Positions 12,259-24,153 of a DNA stretch of 64,000 nt are shown in pieces. Position numbers and translations under genes: made by a program. The stretch's first letter is position 1; each line of letters opens with the position of its first letter. Origin of the DNA: Stichopus chloronotus. Lineage: Eukaryota > Echinodermata > Holothuroidea > Aspidochirotida > Stichopodidae. Under the pieces are notes generated by a model. The model made no database searches, was not told where the DNA came from, and saw only the letters and a list, made by a program, of their open reading frames with translations. The stretch is from the NCBI GenBank assembly GCA_021234535.1, contig CM037843.1:32303200-32367199 (forward strand). The letters are read 5' to 3'.

Positions 12259-14170
12259 GATTTGTACCAAATCTATGTGAAGAAATTCTGGTATTCTGAT
12301 TACAATATGTGATACTTGAAAGATGAAACAGCTGTCGATTTTGGATCAAACAGTCCTTTCGAATTGCAAGGCCAGAAAAGTGTTCCACTTGATACCTGTC
12401 AGTCAGAACCACTGTTATCAGTATGTACAGTCTAGTGTGTCAGATGCAAGACTTTAGTGAGGGTTTTGGTGATGAAGAACAGTGAACCATTTTGCTTCTT
12501 AAACAAGGTTTGAAAATGGAGAAAAAATATTGAAGAGATATCTACGATAGCAAGGAGAATGTCTTCTGCAGAATGCCAAATGTTTCACATCTGAGATAAA
12601 CACAATTATTGCTATGCCAATTACTTTCTGACTCTGGGGTCATTACAAAAATGGTTCCTCAAGATGACCGTAAATTTTCTGTTGTAATTGGCATAAGATA
12701 AAGTTCTTGATACCTTTCTAGTAGTGAAATGTACCAAAAAGGGAGACATTGATGATACTAGTCTTGTGATAATCCCATATGTGTAGCATCCTCTACACGT
12801 AAGTAATTATCAAAGTACAATTGTCACTGAACTACTCACTGTGACTGCTGGTGGCTTCCCCATCTCCATGATATGGTATTCCATAATCTCAGGTTTTTGA
12901 AATGGTGCTATCAATGTCAGTCATCCTCGTAAGTGCAGGGGAAATAAGTGCGGCAAGTTTTGTAAGTTTCAGGTCAAAATTTTACTAGGTTTGATTCTTA
13001 AACCTGCATCAAAAAATATTTTAAAGAAGGTATAAACTTCAGCACGTATCATACAGTATGTACCATGTGACTTCCTGATGACGAAAAGTACTGTAAAACC
13101 TGTTGCTTGTGACATCACAGTGATACAGCGAGGTGTCCTTCTTGAGGATCAGTCGCTAACTTTAACATGTGCACATTGTGTCTCTGCCATTCGATAGACA
13201 TGCACCCAGCATAGCCATATGTACTGTTTGTTGTTTGTTTGCCTGTCTCAGTTAGGGTGCCCTTGTTTGTTATTGAAGTCAATGCAATTGGTCTACAGTC
13301 TTTTGTTCAACGCAAGGAGGACTTAGTCAAGTTGAAAATCTTTCTTATATAATGGTAGTATTTTACATGGATATCTCTATACTAATATTTGGCGAATAAC
13401 CTGCAGTTCATCGTTTAGTGTCAGAGTGTGTGTTCTCTTCTGATGCTACAATGAGTAAAAAAGCCCCCACCCACCAAAAAAAAAAGAAAAGCAGGAGTAA
13501 AGAAATTGTTGATGCAGTGCTAACATAGAAACTAATACCTCATTGTATTGACAAAATTACTGATGAGCAAACAGTAACCATATATCATTTAGACAATTAC
13601 CAGGGGGTCAGGTACTTCAAGCAATCATTACTAGTTTTGAGACTGATTCCACCCAAGGTATCTACCTACAGAATGCTATGACATTTCTTTCATTTTCGCT
13701 ACATTTATGAGCACGTAGCAATAAATCGATAGTCACATTGGTTCAAGAGGTGCAATGTCCACTTTCGATTCATAGGTAAGTTTGCGTATATGGTATAAAG
13801 CAGGCTGTAGATCCAAGCAGTTAGGGGTGGCTAGTCACTACTCCCTCTCTATCTGCAACTTTGAATTTTTCCCCACAAAAAGGGCCATGGCAACCCTCTT
13901 ACAGTTGCGAAGTGGCTAAATGTCTGAAAGTGCACAACCATCTTACAATTGGGGTTTAATCCCTTTAAAGAACACTCTGAAAAAAAAATATTATGTGTGA
14001 TATAGTATCAAGAAGGGCACTTTTTGTAGAAAATCGCAATGTTTCTAGAAGTTTGGCAGGTACACCATCCCTGCTTTCCTATCGTGTTTCAGTTCTGCAG
14101 TTGATAGTTTTTATCTAAGAGTCAATGGTATTCCCCTTGTGTCATTTGACATTGATACATTTCTGGGTTG
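12259..14170. other. NEMF 3'UTR and downstream intergenic DNA
   Basis: There is no long open frame after the NEMF stop. The first canonical AATAAA on the + strand is at 13720-13725, which would give a 3'UTR of about 1.5 kb. This is only a candidate because no transcript end can be seen. No promoter or second gene is visible. Confidence 0.4.
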
Positions 14171-14175
14171 ACTTT

Positions 14176-14530
14176 AGACGAAGAGTGCACCACCAGATCG
14201 AAGGATCACCAGTATGGAGATTTTGACTACAGAGAGGGTTCACTTGATTGGAGTTTCACTGTGGGAAAATTTCGCCAGATCCAATCTTCACCCCAATGAA
14301 AATTCCGATAAACTGGCAGGGAGAAGGTCTGCTAGATGGAAGATCCTCTAGATGGAATGTCCACTAGGTCAAAGGTTAACTAATTTGGGAATCTCTGATC
14401 CAGGGAACCTTCGATCTAGTAAAACATGTCATTAAATGACCTTTTGTCTAACTAACTTCAATCTAGTGAATCTTTGATCTAATGTATCATTGATGTATTG
14501 AGCCTTCAGTCTAATACTCCTTTCCAGTGA
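14176..14530. repeat. Degenerate 16-bp minisatellite with an orientation switch
   Basis: On the left, units read CTAGATGGAAGATCCT, CTAGATGGAATGTCCA, CTAGGTCAAAGGTTAA (14334-14381), with looser copies upstream such as AGATCGAAGGATCACC. From about 14400 the units read as the opposite strand: CCTTCGATCTAGTAAA, CTTCAATCTAGTGAAT, CTTTGATCTAATGTAT, CTTCAGTCTAATACTC. The 16-bp period persists on both sides. The two halves therefore form a long imperfect foldback. It could be the terminus of a foldback-type transposon or a minisatellite inverted by rearrangement. Confidence 0.6.
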
Positions 14531-15680
14531 TCCTTACTCACAGTTTTTACGGAGAGTGTCGAATATTTCAGTGGAAAGCTTGGTTTGAAGAATGCTGTCA
14601 AAGACGCACTCAATGTTTCTCTAGAGATTTAATTTTGTGATAGACAGTGTCCACCACAGGATTTAAGATTGGGGGAGGGGGACAAATGGAGGGCACAAGA
14701 AACTGTTGGGACGGTGGGGCAAAGCCTGCTGGAAGCTCTGAGGGTTTAGCATATCTCTGGGTGTACCATTAAATCTCATGAACTTCCCAGAATAGAGAGG
14801 TAAATGCAAAAATATTAATATAAGCTGAGGAAATAATATTTACATGTATGTACTTGTGAGGTCCTTTGAGGGGGGGTAATATTGGGGCAAATGGCAAATG
14901 TTCTTACTGGGGGAGAGATGCCTCCCCCTTTCCTTTGTGCTGCCACTGGTGAAAGAGTTTGATCTGCATATTGGATGTATAACTCACCTATCAGGATAAA
15001 GTGTAAGGGAAAAACTGATACAAGGAGAGTATCTTATTCCTAAATTTTTGTCGATTTTACTTCTGCATAATGGAGGTGTAATTAAAAGAAATATAACTGT
15101 TATATAAAAGCAAGACCACACAGTGGTGTCAATAATAATTACATCAGAACACCCAGTGGTGTCAATAATGATTACATCAGTGTAATGATATAAATTTCCA
15201 CTTATCTACATTTTCCTTGTTTCTCTTTGGTCATATCTCTAGGAAAAAAGGGGGATTATGAAAATTCACTAAAGTATATCCCTACATTGCACAGTGTAAC
15301 TCAAATGAAGTATTTCCCTGATCTACATCATAATACCAGTGGCTTTGACAAGTTATTCTAAATAACAACTCCCAGCTAAAAGGTAGATTGGTGGCATAAA
15401 GAAGATTGCAACTGCTTCACTGAAAAATAGAAATCCCAAGTATATCTTACTGTACAATATCGTTGATTTAGCTCAAAATGTGACCATTCTCATGTTTCCA
15501 TTTTTTTTCCTTGTGTTTCCGTTTTTTTTTTTTCTTGTGAAGAGTTAGGAGTTGCATTCACATCAATAAAACTGAAGTTCCTGCTCTTAGAGTACGATTG
15601 AAATCCGAAATTAGTGATGCCTTCGATGGTTGCTACATGTGATGAAAAATAAACGTGTTGTTAGAAAAACATCAAAAGCT
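14531..15680. other. Intergenic DNA between NEMF and the TGF-beta gene
   Basis: A G-rich, TE-like stretch occurs at 14660-14950, with runs of G and C but no intact frame. A 33-bp tandem duplication lies at 15121-15180. + strand AATAAA-like signals occur near 15565 and 15645. No gene is supported. Confidence 0.5.
15121..15182. repeat. 33-bp tandem duplication
   Basis: CAGTGGTGTCAATAATAATT followed by ACATCAGA starts at 15121 and recurs with one visible change at 15154. It is a simple two-copy duplication in intergenic DNA. Confidence 0.8.
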
Positions 15681-15686
15681 TTTATT
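15681..15686 (-). terminator. Candidate polyadenylation signal of the TGF-beta gene
   Basis: TTTATT on the + strand is AATAAA on the minus strand, about 860 bp beyond the stop codon of the TGF-beta ligand at 16543. The position is plausible for a 3'UTR end, but AATAAA is common in this AT-rich DNA and no cleavage site can be proven. Confidence 0.35.
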
Positions 15687-16542
15687 GAAAATTGTCAAGT
15701 AAACCACAAAGTGGAAGCCATTTTAAGTTATATTCAAGACTTATTTCTCTGTCACAGTATAATGAATGGACTGAGAGAAAAAAAAAGAATGTATATACAT
15801 AGACGACAGAAAAGCAAACTCGACAGTACTTTGTTTTCCCGTTTCATTTTGAATAGACCTGAAACAGTATAACCTTATCAAATGACCGCCATTTTGGACA
15901 GCTTGAAATGTGAATATTAATTATGTTAACTTTCAAAGTTCGTGCTCGATGTGCATGATTACTGTACTATACATTTGTTAACGCATTATCAATTAAGAAT
16001 GTGTAACACGGTCGTAGAAAATATGTACAGTGTCGACAGTGACATATGATTACAGTTACTAAATTATAACAAAGAGTAAAAGAGCGATATTTACGTGACC
16101 TAAGTCAGTATTCATCAAAACTGAAATACATGGCTAAAAAAAAAAAAAAAAAAATTCAGGCCAGGCCAGGTGAAGGAAAGAGGTCAGACTAGCCTAAAAT
16201 GGAATAAACGGAAGGCACCGCCCTTCTTAAATCAAAGGTTTTCATAGTGGAGGCATCAGAGGTAGTACAAAATTTGTTTGGAAACAAGTTTTTAAGTCTT
16301 GATTGGACAGTGCCATGTCTGGTAATTACTGTACGTCAGTTACGTTTCAAGGGATCTTTGAAAGTGTTGATAGGTGAAGAGCCGAGATGGTAGTGATAAA
16401 TCCATATAGAGTCAGACCTTCCCCCTCACCCAAGTTGGCCCTCAGAAGATGTCTCACTGATAAAATACTGTGCGCACTGTCTCTGTGGGCAGTTATACTG
16501 CATTTCATCGTGCCGTGTTTGACTTAACGTGGATCCAGTCAA

Positions 16543-19500
16543 TCAGATGCAGCCACAATCTGTTACAATCATATTCGGGACGCTGTTGAGGATGTAATAG
16601 GAATTCACCGCGTCACGGTAGAGCATCGTCAAAGATTTTAAAGATGTAGGGGCACATGTAACATGAGGAGGTATTACTACATTTTGTTGCCCATGATTCA
16701 CGTATCGACGATAGAATCTCCTCAACATGGCGTGGTTATTCTCCAGGGGTTCAATGCTGAACAGATTTACCAGTACTAACTCAAAATGGCAGCTACCGTC
16801 ACAGAAGTTGGCATGGTAACCGGAGGGCGTGTAGATAAGATGATCCAAGCCTAATTCACTGAAATCAACGTACCAATTACGCAACTGACAACGTCTGCCC
16901 GTTTCACGCTTTTCCCGGATTTTCCTAGAATCTCGTACAAACTGTGACTTTTTCGCTCGTTGTTCGTCAGGTTCGGCAACCACGGAACTGAAAACCTCCT
17001 CGAATCGAAATTCAGAATCATCGAAAGCCACCAGTAACGGAGAGTAATTGTCTGTGGCCGCTATGCTGTCACATTCTGCGTTTATGTTTTTCACTCTGAA
17101 ACTGATCAAAACTGATGAATTCCCAGTTGAGACGATGACGCTGTCGGTGATGACTCTCACAACAATGTCCGTGACGTTGACCAATCTGTACCTGCCAAGA
17201 ACCAAAGTATCGTCGTAATTCCACGTGAGATTTAATGTTTTGTCGTCACTTGTTACGTCTATGATATCGATCACCTTCTCTCTCTGTCCTGAGTCTTCCT
17301 CTGACGCCGCCGCGACGTAAGGCTGCTGCGGACATTCCTGAGTGGTTTTTCGGTCTACGGTCACTACCAGCCAAAACTGCTTACGGCTGGTAAAACCGTC
17401 GTCACACAATAGGAAAGGTATACTGGTCTGGTTTCTGATTTCTGTAAGGGACAAATCGAAACAAAGTTGTGATAAGTCTGCTACAACTTTTGTGCTAGTG
17501 CATATCTGACTTAATAATACATCTCCATACAATCATCAACAAAATCAATTATTTGGCTTTTTAAGGGAGGAGTAGTCACGCGTGAGGGGATCGTCGCGAA
17601 AAACTAAAAAAATAAAACAGGTTTTTGCAGTCGCTCGTTACGTTTAAGAGCAAATCTTTTTTTCTTCTTTTTTTCACATGGCCAGTACAGATCGGAAGGC
17701 CTTTACTACTCTTCATTGCTTCAAATGCCACCCACCTTCATCCACTCGGCCACAGCACCGGTATGATACCGGTACATCACCCATGTCATATATTTTCTTT
17801 TCAATAAATTGTATCAGGCGCTTACTCAATTGAAGACGGGCGCAGTTCCTCCTCCTTTCTTGAATATGTTTTTGGGCGATTAATTTTTTTTTTTATGATA
17901 TTGTATTGTATTTCCCCTAGCCTATATTTATACGGTAGACCTACCATTTTGGCCATGAAAGGCATGGGAAGTGCCATTTCCACCCATTTTACAGTATTTT
18001 ACGCCAATATTTTCTTGTACACTTCGCCCCAACCTGTAGCGTCACTACTGACAGATTAGTCTTTTAAGGTCTCTAACAGTCTTCTACGCCACCCCTTCCC
18101 CCTTCCTTGACAGAATTCTGAATTCGCCCCTGCTATGTATGGGGAATGATTCCCCAGTACCGCCAGGAATTTAGAATAAAACGATAGTATCTTACAATTT
18201 AGTGTATGCATTTCTCGAAGAGGTGGAAAAGCAAGAACATAATGCATGATTTGGTAGGAGTGATATCGTTCGTCGAAACCTTGTATGCCGGTATATAGAC
18301 CTACCGTATTTAATTCTATTGAGGGGTAAATGTTGTTACAAATCAAATTACATAACTCAAAGTGGCACTTTCCTAGGAACCTTGAGTATCTGGACTATTT
18401 TTCTTCGACTAATTCGTAATGTACTTGTAAGCGCAACTCACAAATTAGCTTGTAGGGGTTATGTATATATGTTACATGAGTGTGATATTTTGTTAAAGAA
18501 TTCAAATACTACATCTATTCAAATATAGATAAAACAAAAAGTATTCAATTACATGAGCGTCAATAGGGGGACGGAGGACACTAATCCTCTCCACATTTTG
18601 ATGGGGGGGAGGACAAAATATCAAATTCCTCCACATTTCGCCAAAGAGAAATGTGATAATAATAAAACGGGGTGGGGGAAACATCGTAACAAACTTAGGC
18701 CGCAATACCGTACACTTTTGGTGAGTGACTCACGTTGGTGCTAAATTCTCACAAGGGAACTCTGCGTGATGAATGTAGGTGTTCATATTCGAAACTTAGA
18801 CTCATCTACACACCCCAAATGCTCGATTTTCCGTGCGCCTCTGGCGCAGTGTCTTGTTTGCCATACTACTGTATGTTAATGTTTCAAAACAAGGTAATAG
18901 ATTGACTGACTTACTGTACCTTGCCAGCCCAGACTACTCTTTTTAAGTTACGAGGGACACATCTGTTGATAGTGGACTTGTTCCTTTCGAAGCAGCTCGA
19001 AATTAAATCACAAATGTTACCCTGTAGTACCCCCCCCCCCCCCCTTCGCCCTTCTACGTGCTTTACATTGAGTAACGGTGACGTTTCGAATGTGCAATTA
19101 TGGAGTTAGGAAAAGGTAAGGTTTTATGTTCCTACAAACAGTGATTAATGTTCATATACAGTACTGTTCTTCAGATTTCTAAAAATGAAGAATTTCTAGG
19201 AGATGCGGAATTCAGTCAAAAAAAAGCTCTCCGCACGCCCATGGTTAACAGAAAGATTGTGACACGTTTCGCTCCCCATCGATACACCAACAAGGTTCCG
19301 GAAAGGGAAAAAGACAGGTCAAAATTATGTTGGTGGTTGTATATTTGAATGAATTGTCGATGTAGACTTACTTGGTTTTTGTTACTTTATAAACTTTTGC
19401 AAAGAACAAATCAAGTTCATTTGATTATTTTGACTTTATATAGTTATTAACGCATTTGGTAACCTATGAATACAAACGTTTGAACCACGCACAAAGTTTT

Positions 19501-22500
19501 GGCCAGAGCATTGGTTCACATTTAACAGTTTTGCTGTGGTCAGTTGGTTAATTGGGAACAAAGAATCTTTAGTCATGTAGATATTACAGAATAGTTCCGA
19601 GAAATCACAGCTGCAGGCCTACATATCGCACCATAACTTGGATCGACTTACATATATATTGATGAAATATCTAGTCCATTTCATGACCAAGAGTTATATG
19701 TGAAATCACACTGTGCTGGAAATGCTTAGTTAGCAAGATCGTATACAATAGACTTAACTGGTCGACCTTTTCTTTAATATCTGATTGTATGATTATATTT
19801 TGTCCATCATAAAAAACCTTATTAATTTTAATTCTTGTAAAAAAAGTCCTAAATGCTCAACAATAGACGTCTCTCGGAAGTCACTCTAATTAGTAGTTGT
19901 GTGCGCGTTGGAGGTTCCCTACCCCGTGCTCACATATATTTATGATATTTATGATGAGGCTGATAATATTCGAAGTAATTTGGCCCCATTTCTGTCAAAT
20001 AACAGTAAGGTGTGTCTTGTATTTTTCAGTCACAACCATGCATCACTGAATCGAGGTATCTTAGTATTGAACAATTCAATGATTTTTCAAGTAATGGTCT
20101 TACTATTTTTCACCTTAACAGTAGGAGCCTCGTTCGATCTTTGATAATATTCATGATTATCTCTTACTTTTAAATCACAACTTTGTGGCCCTAGGCTTTA
20201 CGGAAACTTGGCTTAAGGAAAACACCTCTCCACTGATTCACTTAGAAGGCTATTGCCTTGTTGAAAATCATCGTCAGGTGAAAAAGGGAGGGGGCGTGTG
20301 TCTCTTTATAAGGAATGATTTTGTATTTGAAGTGAGACATGACTTCTCACTCCTAAATAATGATCTAGAAAGTATTTTTGTTGTAATTTCAGTACCAAAT
20401 GTTGCCAAAAAGATGGTTATTGGGGTAATTTATCGACCACCAACTGGGAATTTTGCCAATTTCTATGATCATTTGTGTAACATTTTAAGCGACATATCTT
20501 CACACTCTAAGTACGGTTTTGTCATGGGAGACTTTAACGTTGATCTTTGTAAGCCATCTTCAGCCGAGTTTTTTAGCAATATTACGTCTTGCGGTTTCAG
20601 CACATGTGTTAGTAAACCAACCAGAGTTACAAATAGCTCTAAATCTTTGATTGATAATATCCTTACCTATGTGGAATACATTGATGATTGCATTACGGTT
20701 GATAAGTCTGGGATTTTAGAAACTGATATCACTGATCATTTTCCAGTTTTTATTCACACCTCTATTTAGTCTAATAGACTAAGTGTGAAAACGTTGCCAG
20801 TGTATTGTAGGAACTATTCATCCCGAAATGTTCAAAGTTTTATTTCATCCATTTCACTTGTTAGTTGGGATCATATTTATAGGGAAAGTGATGTTAACAC
20901 ATCATTTGATGCCTTTCTTGCTACTCTGCAAGAAATTTATACTAGTAGTTTTCCTTTCATTGAAATGGGTAAAAGAAGGAAGAAAAAAAAACCTTGGATT
21001 ACTACAGGTATACTTCAATCGATCAAGTGTAAAAATAAGCTTTATAGGCGCTTCCTCAAACAGCCAACACAAGATAACAAATCATATTATAAAATGTACC
21101 GTTATAAATTAACTCATATTATTCGTATTGCAAAGAAAATGCACTACAAGGACTTATTTAACAAATCAAAAAATAACGCTAAATGCACCTGGCAACATAT
21201 AAACGACATTCTACATAAGGATAGAAACGCTAGTTCTTACCCGGATAAATTCATTGATTGCGATAAGTCTTTACAGATCCAGTAAGCATTGCTAACGCTT
21301 TTAATGACTTCTTTATCAATCTTGGGCCTTCGCTTGCCGAAGAAATTCCTTATGTTTCTCCCACGAAAAACTACTTAGCCTGCAGTAACCTTTCCTCTTT
21401 ATTTTTCTCTCCTATTAGCAATGATGAATTTGTAAAGATCGCCTTTGATTGTTTGAATCCTACAAAATCAGCTGGCAGTGACGGTCTGCGTCCTGCCATT
21501 GTTCTCAAAACCTCTCACACATATCTTCAAAGCTTCCCTCACGCATGGCATCTTCCCTGAAAAGTTAAAAGTGGCTAAAGTTGTTCCGTTATTCAAAAAA
21601 GGTGATCAAAATCAGTTTGTAAACTATCGCCCAATTTCGGTGTTGCCCTGTCTTTCTAAAATTTTAGAAAGACTAGTTTTCAACAGAGTACAAACCTTTC
21701 TAAGCAAGCATGAAGTGCTCTCTAAATGTCAATATGGTTTCCGTCCAGGTCATTCTACCGAAACTGCTCTTATTGATGCTATTGATAAACTAAACAAAGC
21801 TATCGCAAATAGGCAGACTTCCATTGGCATTTTTTTTAGACTTGTCAAAAGCGTTTGACACTGTCGACCACAGTATTTTATTAACTAAACTCTCCCACTA
21901 CGGTATTAGAGGTCCCCCACTCGATGAGTTTAAAAGCTATTTGACTTTCAGGAAACATTACACTCACATTAAAAGTGTTGACTCTGATCTGGCTACTGTT
22001 CGCTGTGGAGTTCCACAAGGTTCAATCCTTGGCCCACTTCTCTTTGTTATATATGTAAATGACATAACATTTGTTTCTCAAAATTCTTCACTTGTTTTGT
22101 TTGCTGATGACACAAATACTTTCTTTTCTGACGACGACGCTGATCGCCTGGAAAATACTGTTTGTACTGAACTTAGTAATTACTGTAATTGGTTTTCGGT
22201 TAACAAGCTTTCCGTAAATATCAGTAAAACAAAGTTTATGGTTTTTAATGGCTATAAAGGTAACAATCATCACAATTACAACATAAATATTAATGGTGTC
22301 AAACTTGACTTAGTTAATAAGCTAAAATTCTTGGGAGTAATTATTGACTCCAAACTAACCTGGCATGAGCACATTCACTACTTATCCTCCCATGTTTCAA
22401 AAGGGGTCGGTATTATTGGTAGGCTCAAATACATTCTCCCCAGAAGTGTCCTACGTACCTTGCACTTTAGTTTATCCACATTTCACTTATTGCAGTACTG

Positions 22501-24153
22501 TGTGGTCTAGTACCAATAAGTCATACTTAAATAGTCTTGGTCTTTTACAGAAAAGGGCTGTTCGACATATTTGTCACTGTGGCCCACGTGATCACACCGA
22601 TCCTCTTTTCAAAATGTTGAACTTACTTGAACTTAACGACATTATCAATCTAGGAATAGCTTTATTCACCTATCGCTTTACCCACAACCTGTTACCACAC
22701 GCTTTTTCAAACTTTTTCACAACTAGCACTCATGGTCACAATTACAACACACGTTATCCTCAGCTTCTTCTACATACTGTGAGTCGCATATTCCGTTCTC
22801 CGTTGAGCTTTCGGCATCGTGCCATTAATCTTTGGAATACCCTACCCAAGAAAGTAATGGACAGTCGTAGTTTAAGATCTTTCAGGTATAATCTTGGTAA
22901 ACTGTATTTAAGTTCTTATTGACGTTCTTCTGTCCGGAGCCCTGCTTTACTTTATTATGCGAAAGCATGCCCGTAATTCGCAGTCATGTATGTAGGAATG
23001 ATGGTGCTTTGGGATGTGGCGGGAGGTGGGGTTATGTTAAGTATCTTTTTAAGTTTTCGTTGTCTCTTCTTATCTTTTTTCTGCTATTGCACTAGGGAGT
23101 TGAGCACTTCGCCAAGCCCGTGAGGGTTTTTTGTTCAACTTCCTTCACATCATAAATAAACGGTTTACTCCAATTAATGTAATTATTGTATATACATGTA
23201 TGCAAATATGTTTGATGTGAAAAACAAATAAATGAAAATGAAATGAAAATAAAATATATCAATTCTTGTAAGTAGAAGAAGAAAAAGTGAAGAAAAAGTT
23301 AAAGTATGTGTGTTTGATTATTAGTCATAATCTTCCAAGGTGTAGAGTTGTGGTGGGTAGTGAAGTATTGCGCTACAGCTCAAAAGAAGGGAAAATTTAC
23401 CGAGGTAAACAAGTATCAAAGTGGTTAGGTTCAGTCCTCGCCCGCACCACCACCCCCCCCCCCATCCCCTTCCAAACACTTCGTAAGTACTACTTGTAGT
23501 AATTTTCATCTACACAGATTGTTTGTTTGTGCAGTCAAATGTAATGTAGATTTATGGTCCCCTTTGCATTTTATTTTGTACTCATAGTTGCTAGTCATTG
23601 AGGATTTTTAACAGAAACTAAGTTTCGGCACTCACGAGGGGCCCAATTTTGTTGAATTTTTTTAAGTTAATCGCTGACGTCACTTTCGAAGAGCCCTCGT
23701 TTTGTAACGTCGTTGCAATGATAGTCAATACAGACGGATAAAAAAGGGAAAAAAGAGAGAAAAAAGTAAGAATTTGTGGGAATGTCTCACAGAGGGTGTA
23801 CTAATGAGGTCTCTGCAGAACCCCACTGTATCCATCTCTTTCAATCAATGAGTAGTTTGCGTAACTTAGCTTATCTACATAAATAAAGGTAAATACTCAC
23901 GTGATACGCTGTGACAGGGGTTAGCTAAAAGATGGACTTGGTGATTCGCCGACGAGTTTTTGGATTCTATAGAGTCATACAGCTGTTTCATAAATGCCGG
24001 TGGCTCGTCAATACGTCGCCCTTGTGAGGTCTCCTGGTGAACGTTATTACGTAACTCGAGAGTTGACGTCTGGAATGATGCGCCGGTTGCTTCAGGACAA
24101 AATGACACGGCAGCGACGCAGAGGTAGCCTACAATAACACAGTCAAGCTTCAT
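16543..24153 (-). CDS. Divergent secreted TGF-beta/BMP superfamily ligand, two exons
   Basis: The ligand is secreted as a precursor, cleaved by furin-type proteases and expected to act on receptor serine kinases. Exon 1 is 24153-23901 (start ATG at 24153, donor GTGAGT); exon 2 is 17522-16543. The join closes in frame and gives 410 residues. Residues 1-25 are a signal peptide (MKLDCVIVGYLCVAAVS). The prodomain has the BMP-type helix EPPAFMKQLYDSIE near residues 50-63 and several N-glycosylation sequons. The processing site RKIREKR ends at residue 290. The 120-residue mature part carries a cystine knot with CDGSC, NNHAM, TMLYRD and a C-terminal CGCI. Only six cysteines are present: CAPTSL is preceded by Thr, where most relatives have CC. 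The usual GWxxWI is GLDHLI. Subfamily (BMP, Vg1/univin, nodal or other) cannot be decided. The exon 2 acceptor (TGGAG|AT) has a weak pyrimidine tract; an extra small exon is possible. Confidence 0.88.
17523..20104. other. TGF-beta intron, part downstream of the retrotransposon in gene orientation
   Basis: Intronic DNA with a 15-bp C run at 19030-19044 and several C- or G-rich TE-like stretches (18060-18130, 18590-18620). The short frames here show no domain. The retrotransposon 5' boundary could lie somewhat upstream of 20105, because a weak reading frame precedes the endonuclease start. Confidence 0.5.
20105..23256 (+). mobile_element. CR1/L2-like non-LTR retrotransposon, endonuclease plus reverse transcriptase, inactivated
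   Basis: It encodes an apurinic-type endonuclease and a reverse transcriptase for target-primed reverse transcription. The endonuclease starts near 20105 (FHLNSRSL), continues with TETWLKE, GVIYRPP and GDFNVDL (about 20527), and ends with TDHFPVF near 20735. RT blocks follow: KVVPLFKKGD and NYRPISVLP (21575-21650), YGFRPGHSTETAL (21733-21770), LDLSKAFDTVDH (21835-21870), GVPQGSILGPLLF (22008-22045), the catalytic FADD at 22100-22111, and the C-terminal block FRHRAINLWNTLP (22810-22850). The frame is broken by shifts near 20143, 21275, between 21430 and 21490, near 21830 (T run) and near 22460, and by a stop at 20767-20769. A stem (GTTGAGC..GTTCAAC) lies in the 3' part near 23100-23142, and an ATGAA-rich tail ends near 23256. 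It is antisense to the host TGF-beta gene. The 5' end is uncertain; clade is judged from motifs only. Confidence 0.88.
23257..23900. other. TGF-beta intron, part next to exon 1
   Basis: AT-rich intron with a C-rich run at 23449-23463. No gene or mobile-element end is seen apart from the tail of the retrotransposon on its left side. The exon 1 donor is at 23900-23899 on the minus strand. Confidence 0.5.
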
